From Methylocystis bryophila (GTDB lineage: Bacteria; Pseudomonadota; Alphaproteobacteria; Rhizobiales; Beijerinckiaceae): DNA of 64,000 nucleotides. Positions within the stretch are counted from its first letter, which is position 1. Each line of letters starts with the position of its first letter. This document shows, one piece after another, positions 53,069 through 61,049 of the stretch. The stretch lies in the NCBI RefSeq assembly GCF_027925445.1, contig NZ_AP027149.1, positions 4,042,501 through 4,106,500 on the forward strand, given 5' to 3'. Below the pieces are notes generated by a model. The model did no database searches and was not told the origin of the DNA. It worked only from the letters and a program-made list of their open reading frames with translations. A program made the translations under genes and the position numbers.

Positions 53069-53089
53069 TTTCCCGACTGTATCGGGAAA
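53069..53089. promoter_or_regulatory. TTTCCCGA-CTGTA-TCGGGAAA inverted repeat between regulator and kinase
   Basis: Eight-base perfect arms with a five-base spacer include TTTCCCG-N7-CGGGA. The following bases (TCGGGAAATTTT) are identical over 12 positions to the site before pqqA at 54858. It lies 73 bases from the regulator start and about 200 from the kinase start, consistent with autoregulation of the pair. Confidence 0.55.
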
Positions 53090-53284
53090 TTTTGGAGAAT
53101 GAGCGGCGAAATCGAGATTCTTCTAAAGGCGCCGCTCCTCGCTCTGATAGAGCCGTTGAATCTTCCCCTTGCATCGATTTGGCGGCGCCGTAGGAAGCCT
53201 CATCAGGCGCGTCTTTCGCCCCAAAGCCTTCCGGCTTCCACTCCGCAGCTCTTTCTGCGCTCATACTCCAGGAGGCGAATCTTC

Positions 53285-54793
53285 ATGCGCTGCCTGTCTC
53301 TAAAATCCGAGCTGAGTTGGCTCATCGGCCTTGTCATGGTCGTCACTTTAGCCATCAACCTGTGCGTTCTGGTCGTGCATGCCGGCCCTCGCATCCGCGC
53401 CGAGGACGAAACCAGTGTGCATCTGACGCGTGAGCTGGTGGTCACCGCCATTGGCAGCCTGCAAGAGACCAGCGATCCGCTGCCGGCGCTCAATCGGTTT
53501 TATGAGAGCCTGGGAAAGCTTCGCCATGTCGACGTCAAGGTCATGAGTAGCGGCGACACGGGGGTTCCGGCTCCCGGACACGCGGGCGCAAGAAACCAAG
53601 GCTCGGTTCCCGGCTGGTTCGTCGATCTCGTTCACACGCCAGCTCGAACTCTGATCGTTCCCGTTATCATTAAAGGAATCGACTACGGCCGCATCGCTAT
53701 CGTCTCCAATCCGGTTGATGAGCTCGAGGAGGTCTGGTCGGACGTTTCCTGGCTCGCGCTGATGAGCCTCCTCATCACGTCGGTGATCATGGGAGCAGTG
53801 CTGCTGCTCGTGCGACAATCGTTGAAGCCGTTCGAGGGCTTGAAGCGCGGTCTGGCCGATCTGGAGGCGGGCAAAAGCAATGTGCGAATTGAACAGCGTG
53901 GCGCGAGTGAATTCAGAGCCATCTCGGCTGCGTTGAATTCGCTGGCTCAAACGCTGGATCACGTTAAGACCGAGAATCGCTCCCTGGTGGATAGGCTCAT
54001 CCGCGTTCAAGATGACGAGCGGAAGGAAATTGCTCGCGACCTCCATGACGAAGCGGGTCCCTGTCTCTTTTCCATCCGCGCCGGCGTGGTCGCTCTCATC
54101 GAATTGTCGGCTGACGCGAATCTCGACGCCGAGAAGATCCAGAAGACTTGCAACAGCGTGAACCAGGCCAGCGAAGTTCTACAAAACCTGTTTCGAGCGT
54201 TGCTCGGCCGGCTTGCGCCCCGGGAACTGACAGAATTTGGATTACGTGAGGGGCTCATGGGGCTGATCAAGTCGTGGCAGGTCAGTCGATCAGACGTGAC
54301 CCTTTCCCTGGCCTGTCCTCATGATCTGTCGATCCTCGACGAGCCAACTGCGCTTACGGCCTTTCGCGTGGTGCAGGAGTCACTCACCAATGTATTCCGC
54401 CATGCGCATGCCGCCGCGGCCAGGGTTCGTGTCGAGTTCGGCTCGATGCCGGCCGTATCACCAGATCACGCTGTGTTTGAGCGGAATCGCTCAAACGCAG
54501 ATAACGTGATCGACTCAAAATTAGAGCGCGATTCGCGCGAAAAACCGACTTCCACTTTTTCGCATCGCGCTCTACCGGACCAAGAAGCCGAAGACACGCC
54601 TGCGCTGTTGATCGAGATCGAGGACGACGGCGTCGGCATTTCCGAGCACCCCAAGCTCAGCCTCGGCCTCCTCGGCATGAGGGAGCGGGTGCAGGCCTTG
54701 GAAGGCACGATCTCTATCGGCAAGCGCCCTGAAGGAGGCACTTGCGTCGCCGCCGCTTTGCCGCTGCCAAAAGACAATGAGGTCGACCCATGA
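53285..54793 (+). CDS. Membrane sensor histidine kinase (NarX/UhpB type) with a repeat-derived insert
   Basis: The ATG at 53285 lies behind AGGAGG. The 502-residue product has helix 1 (LSWLIGLVMVVTLAINLCVLVV), a periplasmic sensor domain, helix 2 (ALMSLLITSVIMGAVLLLV), a HAMP region, HisKA_3 with RLIRVQDDERKEIARDLHDEAGP (phospho-His in DLHDE) and an HATPase domain. The N-box VVQESLTNVFRHAHA and the G1 box EIEDDGVGI are separated by about 38 extra residues (393-430) encoded by a genomic palindromic repeat. The G2 box GLLGMRERV is intact, and the frame is open, so the kinase may still work. It is paired with the divergent NarL-type regulator beside the mxa genes. Confidence 0.9.
   Translation: MRCLSLKSELSWLIGLVMVVTLAINLCVLVVHAGPRIRAEDETSVHLTRELVVTAIGSLQETSDPLPALNRFYESLGKLRHVDVKVMSSGDTGVPAPGHAGARNQGSVPGWFVDLVHTPARTLIVPVIIKGIDYGRIAIVSNPVDELEEVWSDVSWLALMSLLITSVIMGAVLLLVRQSLKPFEGLKRGLADLEAGKSNVRIEQRGASEFRAISAALNSLAQTLDHVKTENRSLVDRLIRVQDDERKEIARDLHDEAGPCLFSIRAGVVALIELSADANLDAEKIQKTCNSVNQASEVLQNLFRALLGRLAPRELTEFGLREGLMGLIKSWQVSRSDVTLSLACPHDLSILDEPTALTAFRVVQESLTNVFRHAHAAAARVRVEFGSMPAVSPDHAVFERNRSNADNVIDSKLERDSREKPTSTFSHRALPDQEAEDTPALLIEIEDDGVGISEHPKLSLGLLGMRERVQALEGTISIGKRPEGGTCVAAALPLPKDNEVDP
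54463..54574 (+). repeat. Coding-compatible palindromic repeat inside the kinase gene
   Basis: It matches the copies at 37553 and 55134: a GATCACGCTGTGTTTGAGCG palindrome, GTGATCGACTC, then GAGCGCGATTCGCGC and the end TCGCATCGCGCTCTA. It is read in frame as DHAVFERNRSNADN..VIDSKLERDSREKP..TFSHRAL. The insert falls in the loop between the N-box and the G1 box. Confidence 0.9.
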
Positions 54794-54857
54794 GCACCCG
54801 GCAAAAGCGAGCACGGGCATTCGAATAAGCCAGAGACGGCGCCCGCAATCGAAGAAA

Positions 54858-54885
54858 TCGGGAAATTTTCCCAGCCGTTCGGAGA
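54858..54885 (+). promoter_or_regulatory. GGGAAATTTTCCC palindrome plus TTTCCCA-N7-GGAGA before pqqA
   Basis: A 13-base palindrome (54860-54872) overlaps TTTCCCA-GCCGTTC-GGAGA (54867-54885), one base off the shared CGGGA arm. It lies 97 bases before the pqqA start. It shares TCGGGAAATTTT with the regulator/kinase site and TTTTCCCA with the lanmodulin/cytochrome site. Confidence 0.5.
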
Positions 54886-54981
54886 CTAATTCAAGATGCG
54901 CGAGAAGCGGAGCGCTTCTATGATGCTGTTTATCGGAGCGCTGCGCTCTTCGCGAAGCCTCCATTATAAGGAGCCTAAAAC

Positions 54982-55059
54982 ATGACTTGGACGCACCCGG
55001 AAATCATCGAAATCTGCGTTGGGATGGAGATCACGAGCTACGAATCCGCTGAAATCTGA
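54982..55059 (+). CDS. pqqA: PqqA, precursor peptide of the cofactor PQQ
   Basis: An ATG behind AAGGAG opens 25 codons. The end of the peptide, CVGMEITSYESAEI, is the PqqA signature: Glu16 and Tyr20 (E-x-x-x-Y) are the residues cross-linked to build PQQ. The length (25) matches known PqqA peptides. PqqA binds PqqD and is processed by the radical SAM enzyme PqqE. No pqqBCDE genes follow; a stem-loop with 10-base arms (55075-55128) and a palindromic repeat come next. This is a stand-alone pqqA beside the mxa regulators, either the only copy or one of several. Confidence 0.92.
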   Translation: MTWTHPEIIEICVGMEITSYESAEI

Positions 55060-55074
55060 TTTGCCTATGAACGC

Positions 55075-55128
55075 CAGTCCGCGGCGCAGTGCGAAAGCGG
55101 CCGGTCGTCATCCGACGCCCGCGGACTG
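55075..55128 (+). terminator. Stem-loop downstream of pqqA
   Basis: CAGTCCGCGG and CCGCGGACTG form a perfect 10-base stem around a 34-base interior that can fold further. It starts 15 bases after the pqqA stop. It lacks a T-tract, so it may stabilise a short abundant pqqA transcript more than terminate it. Confidence 0.45.
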
Positions 55129-55133
55129 GACGT

Positions 55134-55249
55134 TAGATCACGCTGCGTTCAGGCGGACACGCCTGAACGCAGAAAACGTGATCGATTCTAAAAGCTTAGA
55201 GCGCGATTTGTGCGAAGAACCGGTTTCCACTTTTTCGCATCGCGCTCTA
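55134..55249 (+). repeat. Coding-compatible palindromic repeat, full copy
   Basis: The copy runs from TAGATCACGCTGCG to TCGCATCGCGCTCTA with both modules. The frame is open (DHAAFRRTRLNAEN..VIDSK..STFSHRAL). The last base overlaps the ATG of the next gene, so the element supplies that gene's leader. Confidence 0.9.
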
Positions 55250-55725
55250 TGGTGAGCAGCAAAGTCATCGGAACCCCGATCAGCCGGCTATTGGGATTCC
55301 GGCGTATTGTCGCGCTGATTGGGGCCCTGGCCATCTCTGCGCCGGCGCCCGCCCAATCTGTTTCGAGCCCCTCCGACTCCTTGCCCATTCGAAGACCGGG
55401 ATTATGGAGGATATCGACCCTCTCTCCCGCCACAGGCCTTCACGTCAGCGTGACATGTCTTCGGCCGGAAGACAGTATCGTCGGGGAAAGAGATGCTGCA
55501 TGCGCCGCCCCGCGGGTCATCGCAGCAGGAGCTCAAGTGGTGGTCACGATCGCCTGCGAGGAGAATGGACAGCGCATTGTCAGCAGCCTGCTTTTCACCG
55601 GAGACTTCACCACTTGGTACCGGGCGCAGGGAAAGATCACGTCGCAAGGGCCGACGAAAGACTCAGAACGCCATTCCGGCTTCACGATCGACGCAAAGTT
55701 CGTGCAATCTGACTGCTCCGAATGA
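55249..55725 (+). CDS. DUF3617-like exported protein
   Basis: The start at ATG 55249 lies at the very edge of the repeat; the frame also extends into the repeat from 55210. The 158-residue product has a signal peptide (FRRIVALIGALAISAPAPAQ). The domain reads RRPGLWRISTLSPATGLHVSVTCLRPEDS..VVVTIACEENGQRIVSSLLFTGDFTTWYR..SDCSE, with the beginning, cysteine pattern and end of DUF3617. The family is periplasmic and uncharacterised. With the ribosome site replaced by the repeat, expression may be altered. Confidence 0.65.
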   Translation: MVSSKVIGTPISRLLGFRRIVALIGALAISAPAPAQSVSSPSDSLPIRRPGLWRISTLSPATGLHVSVTCLRPEDSIVGERDAACAAPRVIAAGAQVVVTIACEENGQRIVSSLLFTGDFTTWYRAQGKITSQGPTKDSERHSGFTIDAKFVQSDCSE

Positions 55726-55785
55726 CCTTTCGGCCCCGCGATCGGCGCGCGAGCGCGCCAGGAATGGGAAGCGGCTGCCCGCGGC

Positions 55786-56316
55786 TTACGCATGCTGGGT
55801 CACATCTTCCTTGCCTTGCGTGTGATCCGCCTGCCGCCCCATAACGAACAGCAGATCGCTTAGCCGATTGAGATAGGCCAGAACGCTCTTTGGCGGCGCA
55901 GGCTCGGCGAGAGCGGCGACGGCGCGCTCGGCGCGGCGAGCGACTGCCCGGGTCATGTGAAGGCGGCAGCTCGGCTCCGCGTCGCCGGGAAGGATGAATT
56001 CGCTCAGCTCGGGCAGTTCTGCGGTGAGACGATCAATCTCGACCTCCAGGGCTTCGACTTCGGCCGCGTCGAATTTGACGTCGATGGACCTCAGCTCGGC
56101 GCTCACAATGGCGCTGATGACGTAGAGAGCGCGCTGAATCGACCGCAGCAGATCGTTCGACGGCGGATAGGCGATGCGCGCCAATCCGATGCTTGCGGAC
56201 AATTCGTCAAGGTCGCCGACCGCGGCGACGCGCGGATCGAATTTTTCCGCGCGGCGTCCGGAGAACAGACTCGTTTTTCCGCCGTCGCCCTTCCTCGTGT
56301 AAAGCTTTGCCTTCAT
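55786..56316 (-). CDS. Cob(I)alamin adenosyltransferase, PduO type
   Basis: The ATG at 56316 behind GAGGAG overlaps the cbiZ stop (ATGA). The 176-residue product has the ATP-binding start LYTRKGDGGKTSLFSGRR, VGDLDELSASIGLAR and the end RAVARRAERAVAAL..YLNRLSDLLFVMGR. It adenosylates cob(I)alamin or cobinamide to coenzyme B12 forms. It is the last gene of the riboswitch-controlled salvage operon. Confidence 0.93.
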   Translation of the reverse strand: MKAKLYTRKGDGGKTSLFSGRRAEKFDPRVAAVGDLDELSASIGLARIAYPPSNDLLRSIQRALYVISAIVSAELRSIDVKFDAAEVEALEVEIDRLTAELPELSEFILPGDAEPSCRLHMTRAVARRAERAVAALAEPAPPKSVLAYLNRLSDLLFVMGRQADHTQGKEDVTQHA

Positions 56317-57014
56317 AGCGCTCCTCGCGTCCTCTGAACTGCCGGGTGCGGCGTCGCTTCCACCCACCACTGAGTCGCGCCCGCGAAGATCGCGTCATAG
56401 ACGGCGGCGCCGATCGCCTCGCCGATATCGGTGTGAAGCCCCGCGCAATCTGCAGGCCTGCCGCCCTTCGGAGCGGCGATGATGATGCAGTCGGTTCCTG
56501 TGCCGGTGACAGGGCGCACTTGCTGCACGGGACTCGTCTCCATGACGGCAGCGGTGCGAGCCTGCGCTGCGATGGAGACCGCCTCGATGAAGGCGCCCAA
56601 CGCGAGCGGACAGGACACATGCACGAGCGTGTTGATGGTCCCGAAGGCTCCTCGGCACTTGCTCGCACGTCGCGAGCCCACTCTCTCCGCATTGGAGAGG
56701 CCCACTGTGGCGACGCATGTCGCTGCAACCGCGCCGACGCCGCAGTGCTTCACGTAATGGCGCCGTATGTCGCGAGACGTCATGAAAGCGGCAGCCTCAA
56801 CGAGGCTCTCCGCTGCGAGCTTCTCCTTCAAGAAGGCGACGGCATCGACATGGATCGGCAAATCGCCGTCGTGGACCTCCAGCCAGACGATCTCGCGCGC
56901 CGAGGCGAAGCCGGGCTTGAGCACCGGCCAACCCAGCGTCTGCATCGGCTCGTCGAAGCGAACGACCAGCAAGGGAGGTTCGCAGGAGAGTCTGAAAAGA
57001 GGACGCGTCGGCAT
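56313..57014 (-). CDS. cbiZ: Adenosylcobinamide amidohydrolase CbiZ
   Basis: A 233-residue protein with the CbiZ core: TVGLSNAERVG, GTINTLVHVSCPLALGAFIEAVSIAAQARTAAV, VTGTGTDCIIIAAPKGGR and AGLHTDIGEAIGAAVYDAI. CbiZ removes the aminopropanol side chain from adenosylcobinamide or pseudo-B12, giving cobyric acid for rebuilding the preferred cobamide. It overlaps the adenosyltransferase by four bases. Together they mark remodelling of imported corrinoids. Confidence 0.9.
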   Translation of the reverse strand: MPTRPLFRLSCEPPLLVVRFDEPMQTLGWPVLKPGFASAREIVWLEVHDGDLPIHVDAVAFLKEKLAAESLVEAAAFMTSRDIRRHYVKHCGVGAVAATCVATVGLSNAERVGSRRASKCRGAFGTINTLVHVSCPLALGAFIEAVSIAAQARTAAVMETSPVQQVRPVTGTGTDCIIIAAPKGGRPADCAGLHTDIGEAIGAAVYDAIFAGATQWWVEATPHPAVQRTRGAL

Positions 57015-57081
57015 GCTGTCACCGGCTTCCCGCGAAGAGCGAAGAGCCGGCTGCCAGCTCCTCGACTGCTTCGAGCTTCGT

Positions 57082-57633
57082 TCACGCGTGGCGCGCAGAG
57101 AGCCCCGCCGTGAGCTTGCGTCCGACGCTCGTGGAGGAAGCGATCGTCTTCAGCGCCCAAAAGCCGCCGAAGGCGCAGGCGTTGATGAGGAAGATGCGCA
57201 GCGTGCCGAGGGCGTCGACGCGCTCGAGCAAGCCGATCGCCGCGTCGATGAGGAGCAGCGAGCCCTCATAGGCGACGAAGGCGGCGAGGAAAGCCGCGAC
57301 GGCGCCGGCGACGCCGGTAAGGCGGCGACTCGCAAGACGCGCCGCCTCGCAGGAGAGCAACGCGATCACGCCGAGCGCGCCGCCCCAGGCGAGCGTTTCG
57401 CCCTCGAGCGGATAATGCATGAAGCCGAAGCCGATAGCCTGATTGGCGAGCCACACGGCGCCCGTCGCGACGAGCGCATTTCGCCGGTCGAAGGAGATGG
57501 CGGAGATCGCCGCGAAGGCGGCGAGCGGAACCGCGCAGGCGAAGCCGAGCGTGAAGAGCAGGCTGAAGACGGCAAGCGCGCCGATCGACAGTGTCGATCG
57601 GGACGCGGGAGAAGAAAGCGCGAAAACGGTCAT
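57082..57633 (-). CDS. Multispanning membrane protein of the cobamide salvage operon
   Basis: A 183-residue protein with about five hydrophobic helices: STLSIGALAVFSLLFTLGFACAVPLAAFAAISAI, ALVATGAVWLANQAIGFGF, LAWGGALGVIALLSCEAA, GVAGAVAAFLAAFVAYEGSLLLI and IFLINACAFGGFWALKTI. The ATG lies behind GGAG. I do not recognise a named family. Size and topology resemble small integral components of vitamin uptake systems, and the gene lies in a B12 riboswitch operon that lacks BtuCD, so an inner-membrane corrinoid transport role is a testable guess. Confidence 0.6.
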   Translation of the reverse strand: MTVFALSSPASRSTLSIGALAVFSLLFTLGFACAVPLAAFAAISAISFDRRNALVATGAVWLANQAIGFGFMHYPLEGETLAWGGALGVIALLSCEAARLASRRLTGVAGAVAAFLAAFVAYEGSLLLIDAAIGLLERVDALGTLRIFLINACAFGGFWALKTIASSTSVGRKLTAGLSARHA

Positions 57634-57719
57634 GGCAGGTCTCCTTCAGTAAGATAGATGGCGGCGCCATCGCTTGGGCCCGTCGTCACGTCGACGACGG
57701 GGATTGATGTGGGCTGCGA

Positions 57720-57887
57720 TCAGGGGCTTAGGAATCTTGTCGCTGAGCGGTCGATCGGATCGGGTTCGGTCATTCCGAACCAGCGCTCCCGCAGCCTGTC
57801 CCAAAGCGCGAGACGCGACCAGTCGGGCTCCGGGAGGAAGTGGTCGGTGTCGCGGTCGAGGAACGGATTGGGGAGGAACACGGTCAT
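57720..57887 (-). CDS. 55-residue Trp/Arg-rich protein in the cobamide operon
   Basis: The ATG at 57887 overlaps the stop of the upstream gene (GGATGACC, ATGA overlap). The product reads FLPNPFLDRDTDHFLPEPDW, then SRLALWDRLRERWFGMTEPD. The composition is non-random (paired Pro/Asp/Phe motifs, one amphipathic helix), which argues for a real gene. No family name is known to me. Its place between the 139-residue protein and the membrane protein implies a joint role. Confidence 0.55.
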   Translation of the reverse strand: MTVFLPNPFLDRDTDHFLPEPDWSRLALWDRLRERWFGMTEPDPIDRSATRFLSP

Positions 57888-58303
57888 CCTGCGCCGTTGA
57901 AGAGCCGCAGTCCCCAGGACATCGGCACGCAGGCGCGTCGCATGCGTCGGTAGAACTCGGCGCGCGCGGTGCGCCGGCGCTGCGCGAGCTCAGGTGGCGT
58001 GGGATTGTTGGGGAATCCCTTCGTCTCACCGATGCAGATGTGGAAATGCGGGACACCAAAAGCCACGGTGATGTAACCGTCGAGCACGCCAATCTTCGAC
58101 GGCGGGCCGTCGGCGCGCATCTCCCAGGCCGCGCCTTCGATGAGCGTGCCGAAGACGATGTCGCGCCAGTGGTTCTCGAAGAGATCGCGAATGAGCTCTT
58201 CGAGACTCGCGGGGTCGGTCGGGAGCGGGAACACGTCGAGCGGCGTTCCATCGGGCTCCGAGACGCGTTTCGGGAGAACCTCAGTCGACAGCGTCATCGC
58301 CAC
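57884..58303 (-). CDS. Uncharacterised 139-residue protein of the cobamide operon
   Basis: The product has TPLDVFPLPTDPASLEELIRDLFENHWRDIVFGTLIEGAAWEMRADGPP, KIGVLDGYITVAFGVPHFHICIGETKG and a C-terminal RRRTARAEFYRRMRRACVPMSWGLRLFNG. The HFHICIGE segment looks like a possible metal or corrin ligand site (two histidines and a cysteine). There is no signal or membrane segment. It lies directly downstream of the receptor, with 27 bases between. Function unknown; an intracellular step in corrinoid handling is inferred from the riboswitch. Confidence 0.7.
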   Translation of the reverse strand: MAMTLSTEVLPKRVSEPDGTPLDVFPLPTDPASLEELIRDLFENHWRDIVFGTLIEGAAWEMRADGPPSKIGVLDGYITVAFGVPHFHICIGETKGFPNNPTPPELAQRRRTARAEFYRRMRRACVPMSWGLRLFNGAG

Positions 58304-58330
58304 TCCCTTTCGGTTGATCGGCGCATCGCA

Positions 58331-60922
58331 TCAGAACGCCAGCTTGATCGAGCCGCGCAACGTGCGCGGCGCGCCGATCACGTTGAAGTTATATGTGTTC
58401 GTTTGCCACCCCGGCGTCAGCGGGCCGAAAATCTGGCCGTAGCCATTCGGATTGAAGGCGTTGAAAGGCGCAGGCCCTAATCCGCCCGTCACGAAGTAGC
58501 TATGGTCGAGAAGATTGTCGACATTGAGCTGAGTGGTGATCTTGCATCCGTTGTAGTTGAACTCATAATCACCGAAGACGCCGACGAGCCCGTAACTCGG
58601 GGTCGGCGCGGTGTAGATGTAACTGCCGTCATTGGCGTAGGGAAGGAAGGGCAGATAGCCGGCATAGTCGTAGCGCGCACCAAGCTTCAGGCCTTTGAGA
58701 TCGCCTTGCTTGAACTCATAGCTCGTGGAGAGCGTCGCGACATTGCGCGGAGAGAAGGGGATCGGCGAGCCCACCGGCAGAATGCTGAGGTTCAGCGGAA
58801 TCGACTTCGTTGTGATGGCGTCGGTGTTGGCGTAGGCGAGGTTGACGTTCCAGCCGGGCAGCAGCTCGCCCTGAATGTCGAGCTCGGGTCCTTCTGAGCG
58901 CCCTTCGCCGATGAGCAGCACCTTATTGAAGTTATGAGGAATGCCCACGGGAATGTTGGTCTTCACCAAATGATACCAGTCGGCGGTGATCTGCAGCTTG
59001 TCGTTTAGCAAAGACAGCTTGACGCCTCCCTCGACCTGCTTGCCGAAGCTCGGCGGCGTCGGCTGGTTCGTGCCGTAAACCAGCTGGCCATTGTAGTTCG
59101 GGCTATAGGACTCGGTGAAGTTCCCATAGAAGCTGATCCATTCGAGCGGCCACCACAAGAGACCGAAGCGCGGCGTGACCCTCTGATCGATGAATTGGCC
59201 TCGCGTGGTGATCGTGTCGAAGTTGCAGGGAATGCCGGTCCAAGGATAAGCAAAGGCTCCACAGACCGTCGAGTCGGTGGCTCCCGTCCGGTTGTTGATA
59301 TATTGATAGCGCGCGCCCGCCAGCACATTGAAGCCGTAGGGCAGCTTGATCTGATCCTGGATGTAGAGGCCGACGTTATCGGCGTATTGTTCGTTGGCGA
59401 TAGATGGCACCAGGCCGTAGGCGGCTGTAGGAAGCTGAGCCTGCCCCAGCAGCGTGAGCGTCGAAGGATAGTATGCGGACTGGTCGATACCCCTGAAATT
59501 GTATCGATAGTAGTCTCCGCCAAACAGCAAGGTATGCTTGACCGGCTCGGTGGTGTCGAAATGCCCGACGAGGTTGACCTCCGTCGCATATTCCGCCTGC
59601 CTGTCGTCGATGGGCAAGGAGGTTTGGGTGAGGACGACGCTGCTCGAATAGGGAAAGGCGCTCGGAAAACAGGCGCCCGGAACGGCGTAGGCCGCGTTAG
59701 TGATGCAGTCGGATATATAGCTGGAGCCGCCGACGTTCTGCGAGTCATTGCGCAAGTTCATCATGAAGGCGGTCTGCTGGATAGACCAGTCCTTGTTGAA
59801 GTCGTGATGCCAGGTGATCTCGCTGAAATTCTGCTGCTGGTTGTAAGGCGACTTCGCCCCGAAGTTGTAGCTGCGTCCCAGCCAGAGCGGGAGGACGTTG
59901 TTGTAGTAGGGGATGAAATACTGGTCCTGGTTGAAGCTGTTCTGCTGATACTGGTCCGAGACTCTGACCCAGCTGCCGGCGTCGACGTTCCATTTCACGA
60001 CCGGGTTGAACATCAAATTTCGGTTGTAATCGAAGGTGCGGAACGAGCCGTCGTTCTCATAGGACATGGTGAAGCGATAGAGCAGTTCCTTGTTCTGGGT
60101 GAGCGGCCCCGTGGCGTCGACCGATGTGCGGTAATTGGCGTAGCTGCCGATCTGCTGCTGGATCTCATAGGCCGGCTTGTCGAGTGGCTGCTTCGTATTG
60201 ATGTTGACGATGCCGCCGGGCTCCACCGCGCCATAGAGGATGGCGGCGGGGCCTTTCAGCACCTCGACGCTCTCCACATTGGCCATTTCGACGCTGCCCG
60301 GCCCCGCGAAGTTGAAGCCGAAGCTGTCGATGCGGAAACCGTCGCGGAAATAGTTCTGCGTCGGGAAGCCGCGGATCATGATCCTCGAGAAGGAATTGCC
60401 AACGGCTGCGTTGCCGCCTCCCGAGGTGGTGACGCCGCTGACGTTGCGCAGCGCCTGATCGAGCGTGACGACCTGCTGGTCCTCGAGCATCTGATGCGTG
60501 ACGGTCGTGGTCGTGACCGGCGTGTCCATGACCGCCGTGTTGACCTTGGTTCCGACCGATTGGATGGGTGCGGCATAGGATTTCGGATCGTTGCAGACCC
60601 CGCCAGCGCAGAGCTGGCCGTTGGCGCCCGGCCCTATCTCCGTCCCGTTGTCGCCGACGCCCCCGGCGCTTCCCTGACCGGCGACGCCGGCTCCTTCGCC
60701 TGACGCGCCCTGGGCAGGCTGAACGGGCCCTGCGCCCACGTCTCGCTGAGCAGCGTGGCGAAAGGGCTTCGGCTTGCGAAGGAAGATCGTAGGCAGCGTC
60801 TCTTGCGCGAGAGCCGGGACCGGGAGAACGGTGCTCGAGAGAGCGCAGAGGACAACAGGGGATGCGCGCCGCAGCAGCGCGCGGAAGCCGCCTGTGGCGG
60901 CTCTTGAGGACGGGGATGGCAT
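58331..60922 (-). CDS. TonB-dependent receptor under B12 riboswitch control (probable corrinoid receptor)
   Basis: An 863-residue protein. A signal peptide of about 38 residues is followed by TLPTIFLRKPKP, a Gly/Ala-rich linker, and a plug with VMDTPVTTTTVTHQMLEDQQVVTLDQALRNVSGVTTSGGG, IMIRGFPTQNYFRDGFRID and VEVLKGPAAILYGAVEPGGIVNINTK. The barrel ends in GSIKLAF. By sequence it is of the siderophore-receptor class, not classic BtuB. The cobalamin riboswitch in its leader and the downstream cbiZ and PduO-type genes make cobalamin, cobinamide or another corrinoid the likely substrate. Confidence 0.88.
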   Translation of the reverse strand: MPSPSSRAATGGFRALLRRASPVVLCALSSTVLPVPALAQETLPTIFLRKPKPFRHAAQRDVGAGPVQPAQGASGEGAGVAGQGSAGGVGDNGTEIGPGANGQLCAGGVCNDPKSYAAPIQSVGTKVNTAVMDTPVTTTTVTHQMLEDQQVVTLDQALRNVSGVTTSGGGNAAVGNSFSRIMIRGFPTQNYFRDGFRIDSFGFNFAGPGSVEMANVESVEVLKGPAAILYGAVEPGGIVNINTKQPLDKPAYEIQQQIGSYANYRTSVDATGPLTQNKELLYRFTMSYENDGSFRTFDYNRNLMFNPVVKWNVDAGSWVRVSDQYQQNSFNQDQYFIPYYNNVLPLWLGRSYNFGAKSPYNQQQNFSEITWHHDFNKDWSIQQTAFMMNLRNDSQNVGGSSYISDCITNAAYAVPGACFPSAFPYSSSVVLTQTSLPIDDRQAEYATEVNLVGHFDTTEPVKHTLLFGGDYYRYNFRGIDQSAYYPSTLTLLGQAQLPTAAYGLVPSIANEQYADNVGLYIQDQIKLPYGFNVLAGARYQYINNRTGATDSTVCGAFAYPWTGIPCNFDTITTRGQFIDQRVTPRFGLLWWPLEWISFYGNFTESYSPNYNGQLVYGTNQPTPPSFGKQVEGGVKLSLLNDKLQITADWYHLVKTNIPVGIPHNFNKVLLIGEGRSEGPELDIQGELLPGWNVNLAYANTDAITTKSIPLNLSILPVGSPIPFSPRNVATLSTSYEFKQGDLKGLKLGARYDYAGYLPFLPYANDGSYIYTAPTPSYGLVGVFGDYEFNYNGCKITTQLNVDNLLDHSYFVTGGLGPAPFNAFNPNGYGQIFGPLTPGWQTNTYNFNVIGAPRTLRGSIKLAF

Positions 60923-61049
60923 GAGCCTGGACTCGCAGCAACGTGGGCCGTCACTGCGAAAGGTCTCGCTCCGTTATTGGCGCAACGCGCTCAACAACCG
61001 GTCTTGACCGCCTCGGTGCACCCCGCCCGACGCTCTCGCGCGTGACCAC

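Noticed and set aside
59195..60703. Long open frame of 502 codons antisense to the B12-linked receptor
   Set aside because: It is a shadow of the receptor in GC-rich DNA, with no ribosome site or recognisable domain. The same holds for antisense frames at 22227-23576, 9488-10717 and 15739-16938.
58331..60922. Plain siderophore receptor annotation
   Set aside because: The sequence class fits, but the cobalamin riboswitch and cbiZ/PduO partners argue for a corrinoid substrate.
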